Positions 45,988 to 56,690 are shown, counted from the first letter of the stretch. The stretch is 64,000 nt of DNA from Cristatella mucedo (GCA_009760855.2 WPIO01000045.1:1413501-1477500); one strand, 5' to 3'. Notes: generated by a model from the letters alone, not told the origin. Translations and numbers: made by a program.

Positions 45988-46505
45988 CTCAATTCGTCCT
46001 TCACGTGCTTATTCGTGCTGACACTGTGCATGTAATGTAATTTAATGTATCTCCGTCAGTAACTCCACAAAGTCATAAAGACCATGTGGGTGTTACGCAG
46101 GAGAGTTTTGTATAGCGCACTCACAGCCTAAGCGGCTTTCGGTACGCATTCGGTAGCCAACAGACTTCGTCTCACGCAACAAAGAGAAAGTGGGAAGCGT
46201 AGCAGAGTCAGGAGAGCAGTTGAGGTAGTGAGTGGCATGGACGTAGCAGCTCAGGACCACTGAAAACGATGAGCCGTAGTCGGCAGTTGGAGAGTAGATG
46301 TCGTTGCGCATGCTGCCACTAACCACATTTGCATGCTGACCCTGTGCATGTCACCCCTAACCATGTTATTCATTTTGTTTGTTTTTCAAGCATGATTTTT
46401 TCTTACCATTCAATTGCATTTCCCTTTGCAGCAAATGTAAAGCGCCTAGAGAGAGATTAAGTTCTCTGAGGGCGCTTTATCAAGTACATGATTATTATTA
46501 TTATT
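45988..46505 (+). mobile_element. LINE-B 3' fragment split by reversed LINE-A
   Basis: AATTCGTCCTTCACGTGC...GCATG (to 46032) continues at 46308 with GCATGCTGCCACTAACC, the UTR, a perfect hairpin (AAAGCGCC ... GGCGCTTT) and an ATT tail to about 46505. Confidence 0.9.
46033..46307 (-). mobile_element. LINE-A 3' fragment nested in LINE-B, TSD GCATG
   Basis: The minus strand carries the last 70 residues of LINE-A (DIYSPTADYGSSF ... CECAIQNSPA), the UTR and a short ATTACA-type tail. GCATG lies at 46028-46032 and 46308-46312. Confidence 0.92.
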
Positions 46506-47049
46506 AATTCACTACCTAGTAAAATTCTTATGCATTTGAATCACCTGGTTATGACACGGCTATGAAATAGCCGGCTCAACGGTCGTTTTAGTTTAGCTAA
46601 TGCGAATGATATTTCGATGGTAAAAATCTCGCTGATCTACCTACCACAGCAAAGTTTCACCGCACCCTCTTTAGATTGAGACCGCTTAGCCTCAGACGAA
46701 ATAATAGAACAGCTAATATACCAGCAGCGATACGTGTCAACGTTCGGCGTCATTACCCAGTTAGGCTCTAAAATAAATTATTGCCGAGGATTTCAAAGGC
46801 TTTTCTTATTGCTTTCATCGTAGCTTTATCTTGTCGTCATCTTCATCAACAACAGCCGTCACTGTAACTAACTGGGCTTTGATGCCTCTCCCGAACCTCT
46901 GGGCCGTACAAGTAGTTAGCACTTCCCATGGCTGGAGACAGGTGAGCGCCATTAGCTTCAGCTTGTATGTCGAGGGGGACCGGAAATGATCTCAAAGTAG
47001 AACTCGGCTAGTACACACAAAAGAAGGAGGAGCAGACGAGCGATTGCGA
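46506..47049. other. Unassigned segment
   Basis: Nothing recognised. Confidence 0.4.
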
Positions 47050-47337
47050 ACGCAACGACAACTACTCTCCTACTGCCGGCTATGGCACATCCTGTTCAGC
47101 GGTCCTGAGCTGCTGCTTCTATAGTACTCACTACCTCAACTGCTCTCTCCTGACTCTGCTATGCTTCCCACTTTTTCTTTTTTGCGTGAGACGAAGTCTG
47201 CTGGCTACCGAATGCGTACCGAAAGCCGCTTAGGCTGTGAGTGCGCTATACAAAACTCTCCTGCGTAACACCCACATGGTCTTTATGACTTTGTGGAGTT
47301 ACTGACGGAGATAAATTACGTTACATTGCGAATGCGG
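47050..47337 (+). mobile_element. LINE-A 3' fragment
   Basis: It starts at CGCAACGACAACTACTCTCC and ends ACTGACGGAGATAAATTACG then TTACATT. A 2-bp insertion (CTCTCTCC) breaks the reading frame. Confidence 0.9.
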
Positions 47338-47989
47338 CTATCATTTTCATTACTGGTCGCGTCTCAGAAATCCAGTCTCTTCTGCCTTAATTTTAGTTCG
47401 AAAGTCGATATTGCTGTGTTATACAACGTCCACCAGAGCTCTTAGGTGCACGCACCCAGTGGCGGGCTTTAGAAGCGTTGCGTAATGTCAAGTTACTGCG
47501 AATTGGAATATAACGTGCAATCCGTTAGATTTTGCTGATTCGGAAATCATTGCAAGATCTAAGCTTTACGAAGGGGTTCAACGCTACGTCGTGCACGAGA
47601 TCACGGCACGGCGAATACCACATTATCAGCAGTGATGGTCATGCTCTCGAGCAAAATCATTAACTCTGGTTTCTCAAGCCCTAGATCAGATTCTACGATT
47701 TCGCTACACGGAACTTAATCTGTGACGTGCACCTGTTACGCAGTGGTAACCATACCACCCCGACATCTTCTAGATTAGCAGAATAAATTTCAATCCTGTT
47801 GCCGTCGCTTAAACACTAAAGTTCTGGCCTCGCAGAAGTCATAGCATTACTCTGAAGCAAATCGCTAAATAGCGATGACGCCTAATTCAGATGCTGCCTT
47901 TCGCCTCAGACATTGACATGACTCTGTAAGCCGAGTGACTCTTGACTCTAAAAAAGGGGTGCGTCTAAATGCATCCACACACCTATCAG
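47338..47989. other. Unassigned segment upstream of LINE-A
   Basis: It could include a decayed LINE-A 5' region, but I see no conserved motif before about 47990. Confidence 0.4.
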
Positions 47990-48105
47990 CCACCAGTACT
48001 ATCGGTGGACTCTCTTGGAGCGAGCGATGACTCTGAATTCGCACAAATTCAGCGCTCAACAAATTTTCGAAACATGCTCAATAATGGTTTGGCACTGGTC
48101 CGGTC

Positions 48106-48870
48106 CCAGACGGGGTTGCAATTGTTGTTCGCGAATCGTTTGGCTATAAAATGTGCAGTTTCTCGCTTGGGTAATCGTTTGAATCGGTTTCTATCAGGTC
48201 TTCATCAAAGACAATGCCTCTCACCGTTGCGATATACCGGCCTCCTTCTGGCTGTCTAAACTTGTTTATAGAGGAGTTTTCAGAGTTCCTCGCTAAAATA
48301 TTTGTGTGTGACAGGCCGTTACTGATTGTAGGAGACTTCAATATTCACGTTGACAACCCTAGCAACAGCCAGGTCCGCTCATTTCTTGACTGTATGGAGA
48401 ATTTTGGTTTGGCCCAACACGTTAATCATAGCACCCACGTCGGTGGCCACATTCTAGACCTCGTGATCACTAAGGATGTCCTCCCTACTGACTTTGTGGC
48501 GTGCCCACTGACCCTCTCAGATCATTGTTCGGTCTCGTTTACTGTTCCTGCTACCTCGTACGTACAGGGCAATGTCGAATTTGCCAAACGACATAACTTA
48601 CAAAGCATTGACATGGACAAGTTTTTGAAATTTGTTTGTGATGCAGGCCTTCTTGATCTGCATTCAGACTCGACCGGAAGCCTCGATACCCTCACTGATG
48701 CTATGAACATGACACTAAGGTGTGCTCTTGACAAGCATGCTCCCGTTAGCTCTATCCGTGTTCAAAGTCGTCGAGATTCCTTTCAATTTACAAAAAACTA
48801 CTTAAGATGCGCCGTGTTAAGCGCAGGCTGGAACGTCGTTTCAAGAAATCGGGATCTGAGGCAGACCTAG
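48106..48870 (+). pseudogene. LINE-A AP-type endonuclease domain
   Basis: The motif GVAIVVRESFGYKMC (about 48114-48160) precedes a frameshift. The frame 48214-48870 then gives VAIYRPPSG, LLIVGDFNIHVD (48331 onward), GHILDLVITK and TLSDHCSV (48514 onward). GDFN and SDH are catalytic motifs of APE-like endonuclease/exonuclease/phosphatase domains that nick target DNA in non-LTR retrotransposition. These residues are intact. The N-terminal part with the first catalytic motifs is not recognisable. From about 48800 the true frame shifts to MRRVKRRLERRFKKSGSEAD, so the last 30 residues of this frame are out of register. Confidence 0.9.
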
Positions 48871-49009
48871 TCAGTTTTAAAGACTTCCTTCGAGTTTAGA
48901 CCGAAAGCTTAAAAAAGCCAGGGCTTCTTTTTTCATTAGAAAGCTGAATTCCTGCCAGTCGGACACTAAACAGATTTATAAGACAGTAAACCATTTACTG
49001 GCCAATGCC

Positions 49010-50838
49010 GTGAGGTCTGACTCCCCAGATATTAAGGGCTCAGCCGAAAAGTTTTCAGCCTTCTTTACTGAAAAAATTTTGCACATTCGTGCCTCCATTA
49101 AGCCCCCTCCGACCAAAGCAATCGCCGTTCCTCAACCTGTGACATTTACTAAAAGGTTCTCCGATGTTTCTGCCTGTGATGTTGCTGCCTTAATAAGGTC
49201 TAGCAAAAAGAGCTCGTCTCCTGAAGACCCTATACCTTCATCTCTGTGGTCTTCACTTGCAGACCAACTTAGCCCTGCCATAACCAAGATTTTTAATGCT
49301 TCTTTGGGAAAAGAGGTCGTCCCCAAGTCCTTCAAATCGGCAATCGTTAGACCTATTCTTAAAAAGCCTGGATTAGACACAGAGGTCCTAGAAAACTATC
49401 GTCCAGTTTTCCTTCTTCCGTTCTTATCAAAGATTCTTGAAAAAATTGTTGCTAAGCAGCTAGTTGAGCATATTGAAAATAATGGAATGTCAGAAACATT
49501 TCAATCAGGGTTCAAGAGGTAAAAATGATATTCTACTTGGCAACGACGACGGGAATGTCACTGCCCTAGCTCTGCTAGATCTGTCTGCTGCCTTTGACAC
49601 CATTGATCACGAAGTTCTGCTTGAACGATTGAGAACAACGATCGGTCTGGCAGACGAAGCACTGGCGTGGTTTAAATCATATTTGTCTGATCGTGTTCAA
49701 TCCGTGTCGTGTGGGGGTCAGGTCTCAGACATGAGAAGTGCCACCTGTGGAGTCCCTCAAGGGTCTGTACTTGGTCCCTTGCTGTTCTCCATTTATACAC
49801 AACCTCTGGGAAAAGTGATTAAGGCCTATGGAATAGGATATCACTTCTATGCTGACAATACTCAGTTGTATTTGTCATTTAAACCGTCGGAATCTGATGC
49901 AGCAACTGAGAAACTGAATGCTTGCCTTGCCGATATTCGATCCTGGATGTCGGAAAACTTCCTGAAATTAAATGACGATAAAACCGAACTGCTGCTCATA
50001 GGACACCCTAAGCGTGTGGCTGGATTAAAAAGGCTCTGCTCCCATAATGGGTGATACTGTTGTGCGACCATACCAACATGCTCAAAATTTAGGTGCCGTT
50101 TTCGACACCTGCCTAAATTTTAAAAGCTTCATTCAGAAGACTGCTTCTACAGCTAACCATCACGTCCGATCCCTATCCAAGATTAGGAGCTGTCTTCCAC
50201 ATTGGCTTGCAAAAACTTTAACTAGCTCTTTAGTTCTGTCTCGGCTTGATTATTGTAATTCCCTTTTGGCTGGGCTACCAAAGAAAGCTATTATGCCACT
50301 ACAGCGGACTATGAATATGGCTGCAAGGCTGGTCTTCAAGTCCCAGCGGTTTGAGCATGTGTCACCTCTGCTGAAAGAGCTAGGATGGTTTCCGGTTGAG
50401 CAAAGGATGCAGAGCAAAGTTCTTACGCTGAAGCACAATGCCCGTCACGGCTTGGCTCCTTCGTACCTAGCTGAACTGCTGCATCAGTTTCAGCCTGTTC
50501 ACGCCCTCAGGTCCTGTGTGGACAATAAATTAGCTGTCCCATTCCTCCGCTTAAAGACAGTTGGCGACAGAAGCTGTAGCTGTGCAGGTCCTAGACTGAG
50601 GAACTCGCTTCCACAATTCTTACGCAATGACAACTACTCTCCAACTGCCGACTATGGCACATCTTTTTCAGCGGTCCTGAACTGCTATTTCTATTCTACT
50701 CACTACCTCAACTGCTCTCCTGACTCTGCTATGCTTCCAACTTTCTCTTTGTTGCGTGAGACGAAGTCTGTTGGCTACCGAACGCGTACCGAAAGCCGCT
50801 TAGGCTGTGAGTGCGCTATACAAAACTCTCCTGCGTAA
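49010..50838 (+). pseudogene. LINE-A reverse transcriptase and C-terminal domain
   Basis: Three open segments make up the enzyme. 49010-49522: linker and RT start (AEKFSAFFTEKILHIRASI, PIPSSLW, IVRPILKK, LENYRPVFLLPFLSKILEKI). 49503-50054: palm with LALLDLSAAFDTIDHEVL, CGVPQGSVLGPLLFSIY and, at 49842-49868, HFYADNTQLY. 50047-50838: the C-terminal domain (LSRLDYCNSLLAGLP, MAARLVFKSQ, GPRLRNSLPQFLRND, CAIQNSPA). YADN replaces the catalytic YADD, which by itself should abolish polymerisation. The frameshifts at about 49508 and 50040 are single-base type changes. Confidence 0.92.
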
Positions 50839-50906
50839 CACCCACATGGTCTTTATGACTTTGTGGAGTTACTGACGGAGATACATTACATTACAATCTG
50901 TATACT

Positions 50907-51217
50907 TTCATCAGATAATTCTTACCTTGAATTTTCAAATTTTTTTCAGGCTAAGTAGCTACTTTAGTTTTCCAGTACGAGACACTGGTTTCAGTATGCG
51001 CCCTAATGAAGTGGATTTGTAACGAATTGTGAATTGTGACTCTCGAGGCGAAGCTAGGATTTTTATTAAAGGACCCGCAATTTTCTATGAGTGGAGATCA
51101 AGACTCGCAAAGCTTAAGTGTGCGGGAAAGACGCGCAGTTGATGAGAAACTATAGCGCACAATCGGAGTGCTTATTCAACAGGAAGCAGGAGGTTGCTCA
51201 TCGAGTGGAGGTAGTAC
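50907..51217. other. Unassigned AT-rich spacer
   Basis: Nothing recognised. Confidence 0.45.
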
Positions 51218-51622
51218 ATGATTCGTTCGTTGCTCCGAAGGCAGCGATGCGAGGACGAGGCGAATGACGTCGTCATCATCGTCGGCGGCGACGAGCGCAC
51301 GCAGCAGCGTGCGAAAGCCGCGCGCGGCTGCTCAGAATGTGTTCATTTCGGTCTCGCGAGCGACAAAAAGCGCTCGGTGGCTAGACGAATACAATGGGCG
51401 TCGGGGCTGCTCGGCCCAGAGCGAATGTGTGAAGCAAGCGGCGGCGGCGGCGGCCGAGGAGAGAGAGATTTCGTCAAGCGACTCAAGCAATTGGTGACGG
51501 CTGGTGAAGACGCGGGCAATATCCTCTCCGAAACGCTTGACTGGCAGCTCATGAATAGCGAGCTGAACACTCAGTCTAGTGAACAGTCCAGTGAACATTC
51601 AGTCTATGAACGCTCTGTCTAG
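51218..51622 (+). other. 134-codon frame of unknown nature
   Basis: The frame has mixed, protein-like composition with a glycine run (SGGGGGRG), a charged middle (RDFVKRLKQLVTAGEDAG) and a Ser/Gln/Glu repeat end (NTQSSEQSSEHS). CpG-rich DNA could keep frames open by chance, and an 88-codon minus frame overlaps it. No family, start context or splice site supports it. Possible exon only. Confidence 0.25.
51560..51612 (+). repeat. Short imperfect tandem repeat, about 12-16 bp unit
   Basis: CAGTCTAGTGAA, CAGTCCAGTGAA and TTCAGTCTATGAA follow one another. Confidence 0.7.
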
Positions 51623-51909
51623 TGCTACAACCGCCTCCAAAGGCGATGCTGACCAGCCGCTCCTGCGAATCAAGACGCATGGCAGTGCCTCAAACCAGCA
51701 TCCAATCCTCTGGCAACTTCTTGCAAAGCCTGGAAATCAATCGCCAACGACTGATGTGCCCGACACTCCGTGACACGACGACACTAAAGCAGTGCTATAG
51801 TGTGGCTTTTTCCTCACAGTATTTGCTCTGTGCGCGTGAGTCGTCCATTTGTGCACCTAGGTATGCTAAAGTTGTGCTTGTTTATTGCAGATAAATTTGT
51901 GGACTTTCT
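51623..51909. other. Unassigned spacer
   Basis: Nothing recognised beyond weak frames. Confidence 0.4.
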
Positions 51910-51987
51910 TCACAGCATATTTAAAGTGGCTATGAAGACTTAGTTTCTCTTAGAGTGCAATATAAATGCTTCATTATGATTATTACT
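51910..51987 (+). mobile_element. Isolated LINE-B-type 3' end
   Basis: CATATTTAAAGTGGCTATGAAGACTTAGTTTCTCTTAGAG and an ATT-like tail; strongly decayed hairpin. Confidence 0.6.
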
Positions 51988-52671
51988 GCCTTTCTAGAGT
52001 TGTCTGCTGCTCAAAATTCACAACGAAGAGACGCGGCTTTGGTTTAGAATTTTCTTTAAGCTACCTAGAGGCCTTGCCCACAATTCAATCAGAATTCGTT
52101 GAGTCGGCTCTGCCGTAAGAATGAGTTAAAAGAACTCCAAATAACATGGGAAACAGCTCGCGGTTAGACTTAGTCGGCGGCTCGTGGGGGGGGGGGAGAG
52201 AAAGCGGGAACCGTTTAAATCCTCCGCATGAAAAATTGAACATTCCGTTTGACTGGCTATCGCCGGGCTCATTTACTGCAGTTATTTATTTCATTTATGT
52301 GATGTATTTTATTGATATTTAGTAAATGGATTGCGTCAACTACTGATATGGTGTTGCAGTTCCTTTATTTAGATTCCCTTCGATACTGCAAAGTCACTTG
52401 ACATGCAGACGTCGAGGCAACAGTTATACTTCACCGTCAGCGGTGGTGATCTCGAGGCTGGCTGGTTGGCACACGTTCCCCGCAGAGCTGCCACGCCTGC
52501 AATCGCGGCTTGGAGCGTGTGACGTTAGACACTACGCTCTAATGCAGTTCATGAACAATCTCCAAACGCCCATCGGAAGCACTGAGCCAGCGGCAGTAAG
52601 CGCAGCAGATGTAAGTTTCAGAAGTAAGCACGCGGAGCAAGCAACAAAGGAAAGGCTATTTATACCGCAAA
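51988..52671. other. Unassigned segment
   Basis: A G run (about 52187-52195) and short AT-rich stretches; no gene or repeat family recognised. Confidence 0.4.
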
Positions 52672-52855
52672 TGTTGCTAAACCCTATGCAAGATCGTTGC
52701 TTTTCACTACCTCGGCCCCGAGGTCGTGGGTTCGAATCCTGTGGTTGGCGATCCTTTATCGCCGCTGCAAGCGGTGGTGATAGCCGTCAAGGTTCTTCTA
52801 TCGCTATACAAAAAGAGGCTGTTAAATCAGCTTGTATTTATTTATTTATTTATTA
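52672..52855 (+). mobile_element. SINE-1 with (TTTA)n tail
   Basis: CTATGCAAGATCGTTGCTTT (head, A box decayed), CCTCGGCCCCGAGGTCGTGG (partly palindromic spacer), GGGTTCGAATCCTGTGG (B box), CGCCGCTGCAAGCGGTGGTG and GAGGCTGTTAAATCAGCTTG, then TTTA units to 52855. Confidence 0.88.
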
Positions 52856-54054
52856 CTTTCTCGTCCAGACCAGAATCTACGCGGGTGTCTCAACGCGAAT
52901 CATTGCGGATGGCTGCTAAGCACAGGCTTCGCATACGAGAGACATGGGCACAGTTTTTCTTTCTGGGAAGCGAACTGGTCTCTGGCTCGGTGGACTCGGT
53001 GAGCTCACGCCGAGATGAAGGAGAGGCTCCGAGCAGCCAGCGAGCATCCCGCCAGAAGCCGCAGGCTACGGCTGGCCGACCAGTCGTCGGCTGCCAGTGA
53101 CTGCCGATCCGACTGCCAGCCGAGTTAGTTTTAGCCCGACTAAACGCCTTCTCCTCGGCCCGGCCGGCGCCGAGCTCAACCAGCTACTTCGGAGACGACG
53201 ACCCGCTGCCTTTCTGATTCGCAGGCGCCGAACGCTGTCCAGCGACAATGAGCGGTAGCGGACAGCGAACGAGAAGGCTAGAAGCGTCAGAGACTCGCGG
53301 ATTCACCCGAGAGCTCTCCTCTGCTGCTCACTCTGAAGAAGAGCAAGCCAGCGAAGAAGGAAGAAGAATGCACGGTCACACTATGAACCAGGAGTCACCT
53401 TGAGAGAGTCGATGCTGGTGGCGGGGCTCAGAGTGTCGCAGGACGCGACGCTATGCAGGCGAGCGAGCGCCTAGCAATCGCATGCCGGCATCCGGGCGCT
53501 GCCGGATTGGAAATTGAACTCGCTGGCCACCCGCTGCAGCTTTCTTCCTGTGCAGTGTGAGAACTGGTGTGCGTTTCTCATTTAAACGCTGCCTATCGAT
53601 TGGAGCCTCCTCCTTCGTCGTGCAACAGTCTTTCTTACCGTGGCCAATTACAAGCGGAATTAGCTGACGCTGTACTAGCTACTACTCTGTCTGCTCTCCT
53701 CTACAGGTGTGTACCGCAAAAGCCGGCGCGGCGATGGATATGGGTCACGCATCTGCCGGCACGACCTCGAGTCGTTCGTCCATCTACATGACCGGCATGA
53801 CCTCGTGTGCGCTTCCACTGAGCACAGGTCACATCTCCACTCGTATGCCTGCATTTATCAGCTTAGCCCTCGCGCCGGGTATCCTTCCTTTCTTACGCCA
53901 TCTTTATCGACGCGTTGTGCCGCGAAGTCAGCTGACTTTAATGAGAGTCGCTGTTTCAAGGGGTCTCGACGGCAGGACAATATCCCGAGACAGATACGTA
54001 GGCAGCAGTACCTTCGGTGTGGACGGGGCAAGGCTGCGTACAAGAATATTGTTG
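52856..54054. other. Unassigned, GC-rich at 52.98-53.3 kb
   Basis: No repeat family is recognised. Frames at 53707-54159 and 53709-54110 overlap in two registers and have no domain. A minus-strand 60-codon frame lies in the GC-rich part. Possible gene-proximal sequence. Confidence 0.35.
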
Positions 54055-54137
54055 TTTTATTCAATGTTCGGATATTCAACAATAAATATATTGCAACATT
54101 CAATTCCTAAATTACAGTATATTGCAATATTCTATGC

Positions 54138-54323
54138 TAAAAAAAATAAAAAATCCTAGCTGATTAAACAGCCTCTTTTTGTATAGCGATAGAAGAGCCT
54201 TTACGGCTATCACCACCGCTTGCAGTGGCGATAAAGAATCGCCCACCACAGGAATCGAACCCACGACCTCGGTACCGAGGTCGTGAAAGCAACCGCCTTA
54301 CCTAGTGGGCCATCACGGCTCAC
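54138..54323 (-). mobile_element. SINE-1, most complete copy
   Basis: Minus strand: GAGCCGTGATGGCCCACTAGG (A box), GGCGGTTGCTTTC, ACGACCTCGGTACCGAGGTC (perfect palindrome), GGGTTCGATTCCTGTGG (B box), GCAAGCGGTGGTGATAGCCG, CTTCTATCGCTATACAAAAAG and an AAATTTTTT-rich end. All diagnostic blocks are present with few changes, so it defines the family. Confidence 0.92.
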
Positions 54324-54791
54324 CAATGCAATATATTGCACATTTTACACATCACATATTGCAATTAATTGTCTGGGATTTTACCGATCCTCTTCATATT
54401 CTTCTTCGTTCTCTCCGCTATCATCAGCTGTCTTTGAGTCATTTTCATTCACTATCATGGCGATTAGAGCCAAAGTCCACTGTAACTTGTTCTGATTCAG
54501 AAAAATCAGCGCCTTCAAGGTTCTTGGTTGCAAACCACGACGTTGAGGACAGAACACTTGCTTTGTCACGGAGAAAAGTCTCTTTTAATTGGATCTTTTA
54601 AAATGGGATACGTCAATTTATGTATTTTTATGTATTACGTATCACGTGACAGAGACGAATAGGTTTACAATAATAACATAATAATAATAATAATAATGCA
54701 CTTGATAAAGCGAGCGCCCTCAGAGAACTCAATCTCTTTCTAGGCGCTTTGCATTTGCTGCAAAAGAAAGCGCGATTGAATGGTGAGTAAT

Positions 54792-55061
54792 TAAACTGCC
54801 GACTATGGCACATCTTTTTCAACGGTCCTGAACTGCTACTTCTATGCTACTCACTACCTCAACTGCTCTCCTAACTCTGCTATGCTTCCCACTTTCTCTT
54901 TGTTGCGTGAGACAAAGTCTGTTGGCCACCGAATGCATACCGAAAGCCGCTTAGGCTGTGAGTGCGCTATACAAAACTCTCCTGCGTAACACCCACATGG
55001 TCTTTATGACTTTGTGGAGTTACTGACGGAGATGCATTACATTACATTACATTACATTACA
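54792..55061 (+). mobile_element. LINE-A 3' fragment nested in LINE-B, five ACATT units
   Basis: It runs from CTGCCGACTATGGCACATC through the terminal codons and UTR to GATGCATTACATTACATTACATTACATTACA, the longest ACATT tail in the window. TAAT flanks it (54788-54791 and 55062-55065). Confidence 0.9.
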
Positions 55062-55181
55062 TAATATCATTCTTGATAAACAACATGAATAATATGGTTA
55101 CGGGTGACATGCAAATGTGGTAAGTGGCAGCATGCACAGTGTCAGCACGCATAAGCACATGAGGGACGAATAAAAGGAACC

Positions 55182-55323
55182 CGGCGGTTAAGGTGCTCGC
55201 CCCGACCAAGGTCTGGCTGAGGTCGTGGGCTCGAGCCCCGAGGCATATGTGAAGCGCCTGAATAGAGATTAAGTTCTCTTGGCGCGCTATACAAATGAAT
55301 TATATTTATATTTATTTATTTAA
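55182..55323 (+). mobile_element. SINE-2 nested in LINE-B
   Basis: GGCGGTTAAGGTGCTCGCCC (partial A-box side), CTGAGGTCGTGGGCTCGAGC (B box), GAAGCGCCTGAATAGAGATT and CTTGGCGCGCTATACAAATG, then TTTATA-rich DNA. The head is truncated by about 20 bp compared with 25523-25675. Confidence 0.87.
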
Positions 55324-55918
55324 ATAGGTGTTTTTTAAACTAAATGCTGTCCTAAATTGGTGTGTTTCTAAGTTCTTTTCAAATGTAGTAAAGTCAGGGG
55401 ATGTTCTGACGCAAGTCGGGAGGGAGTTCCATGCTTTGGGAGCGTACGAACTAAAGGCACAGTCTCCAAAGGATTTGAGGTTTGTACGAGGTATTGGTAG
55501 ACTGTTGGCTTCGGAAAAGCGGGTGGTACGATGCTTGACCTGATGGGGGAGCATATCTGAGAGATAGGCTGGAGCCAAAGAATGAAGGGACCTAAAAGTG
55601 AGCGACAAAACCTTGAAGTCAATCCGTTGCTTGACTGGTAGCCAGTGCAGGTCGGTGAGAAGTGGTGTGACGTGGCAACTGCGATGCTCACGACAGACAA
55701 GCCTAGCTGCGGAGTTTTGCACCAGTTGCAATCGCCTGATTGCACATGCCGGTAGGCCATCAAGCAGTGAGTTATAATAATACCTTAATATATTACAATG
55801 TATCGTCAAATATATTGGTACTTTCAACCAATCTCGTACATTACATTGGTATTATCAAACAAATCAGCACAATATATTGTAACCAATATATTGCAGTATA
55901 TTGCATCTACTATGTATT

Positions 55919-56440
55919 GTTGCGAAGCCTTGGAAGGGGACTGCTATGCATGGCAGGCCGGTCACAGAGCGCCTCCCTCTCCCATCGAGCCCGCGAGCTT
56001 CAGCAGGTCACGCTCGGCTAATGCAATGGTCTCGCTCCGGTCGACACTCAGGGGAAGCGTCAGGATATCCGAATTATCCCTCTTGCCTAACCATTCGATT
56101 GATCTCGCCCTCCTCTGAGGTCCGATTCGCATTCTCATTCTTCCGCTGCTTCCGCTCCTTCTTCGTTGCTAGAACCCGACACTTTGTCTGAATCTGCGTG
56201 CGCTCAAATGACTCTGTACGGAATGCGCTTCGCCGACTCGACTGCGTGGCATCTCAACCAGCTGCTATTTTCTTCCGGTAGTTTCCAGCAAAGAAAGTGA
56301 TTCGGTGCTAGCAACTGACGTTGTCGTTCCGGGCGGGGCGCTTTGCCTTCCGTGGCCGCCTGGACGTGCTTCCAGTCCGCACGGCAATTGTGCGCTCGAA
56401 CCCCGGGGCTCAAACCGGCTACGGGGGGGGGGGGGTGTCT
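55919..56440. other. Unassigned segment
   Basis: Nothing recognised; short frames only. A G run is at 56423-56435. Confidence 0.4.
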
Positions 56441-56690
56441 GGCTACCCTCACGAATCGGTGCGTCGCGTGCTGAGCCACCGCCGGCCAGTGTTGTACGCG
56501 ATCGCCGCTCGCCACAGCACCGTCCTGGGCTGCGTCGCGGCCCAGGCGAAAGTGGACAAGTACTCGGGCATCGCCCGAGTATCACTGGCGAGCGGATGCA
56601 GGTCGGCGGTGGTTCGGCAATTCGTCATCGGCGCTCTCGGCAGCTGGCTCCCGGGGAACAAAGATTGCCTCGGGGACCCCGGCATCCCGG
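56441..56690 (+). pseudogene. Possible C-terminal remnant of an R2-type LINE
   Basis: In the 56321-56788 frame, AKVDKYSGIARVSLASGC, RQFVIGALGSW and PGNKDCL resemble, from memory, the segment after the nuclease motif in proteins of the R2/NeSL-like group (typically ..KxxKY.....G......FVVGALGSWxPxN..). The surrounding DNA is GC-rich, so chance frames are common, and no RT is recognisable nearby. A longer overlapping frame (56305-57048) has no domain. Tentative. Confidence 0.3.

Larger units (their letters stand above)
47990..50906 (+). mobile_element. LINE-A near-full-length copy (EN + RT + C-terminal domain)
   Basis: This is the reference copy for the family: endonuclease from about 48106, linker, RT and C-terminal domain to the natural stop at 50838, then a UTR with TTTATGACTTTGTGGAGTTA and a tail GATACATTACATTACA (to about 50906). 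The order of endonuclease, RT and C-terminal domain, the RT signatures and the short-repeat tail place it in the CR1/L2 group. At least four frameshifts (about 48180, 48800, 49508 and 50040) and a stop at about 48897 make it inactive. No first ORF is visible upstream. Confidence 0.92.
54670..55773 (-). mobile_element. LINE-B 3' portion carrying a LINE-A and a SINE-2
   Basis: Minus strand. The C-terminal domain is open over 55312-55827: LLDGLPACAIRRLQLVQNSA, LLTDLHWLPVKQRIDFKVL, SLAPAYLSDMLPHQVKHRTT, SFGDCAFSSYAPKAWNSL, FEKNLETHQFRTAFS. The UTR is interrupted by SINE-2 (55182-55323) and LINE-A (54792-55061) and ends with the hairpin (a 4-bp GAGC insertion in one arm) and an AAT tail at 54670-54697. 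It is a well-preserved copy apart from the inserts. Confidence 0.9.
54055..55918. repeat. ATATTGCAATAT-rich region, split by SINE-1 and LINE-B
   Basis: AT-rich DNA with repeated ATATTGCA/TGCAATAT words occurs in three blocks, about 54060-54137, 54324-54372 and 55774-55918. The intervening sequence is SINE-1 (54138-54323), an unassigned part (54373-54669) and a LINE-B stack (54670-55773). TGCAATATATTGCA at 54328-54341 is a perfect 14-bp palindrome. The blocks may be one original AT-rich repeat. Confidence 0.55.
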
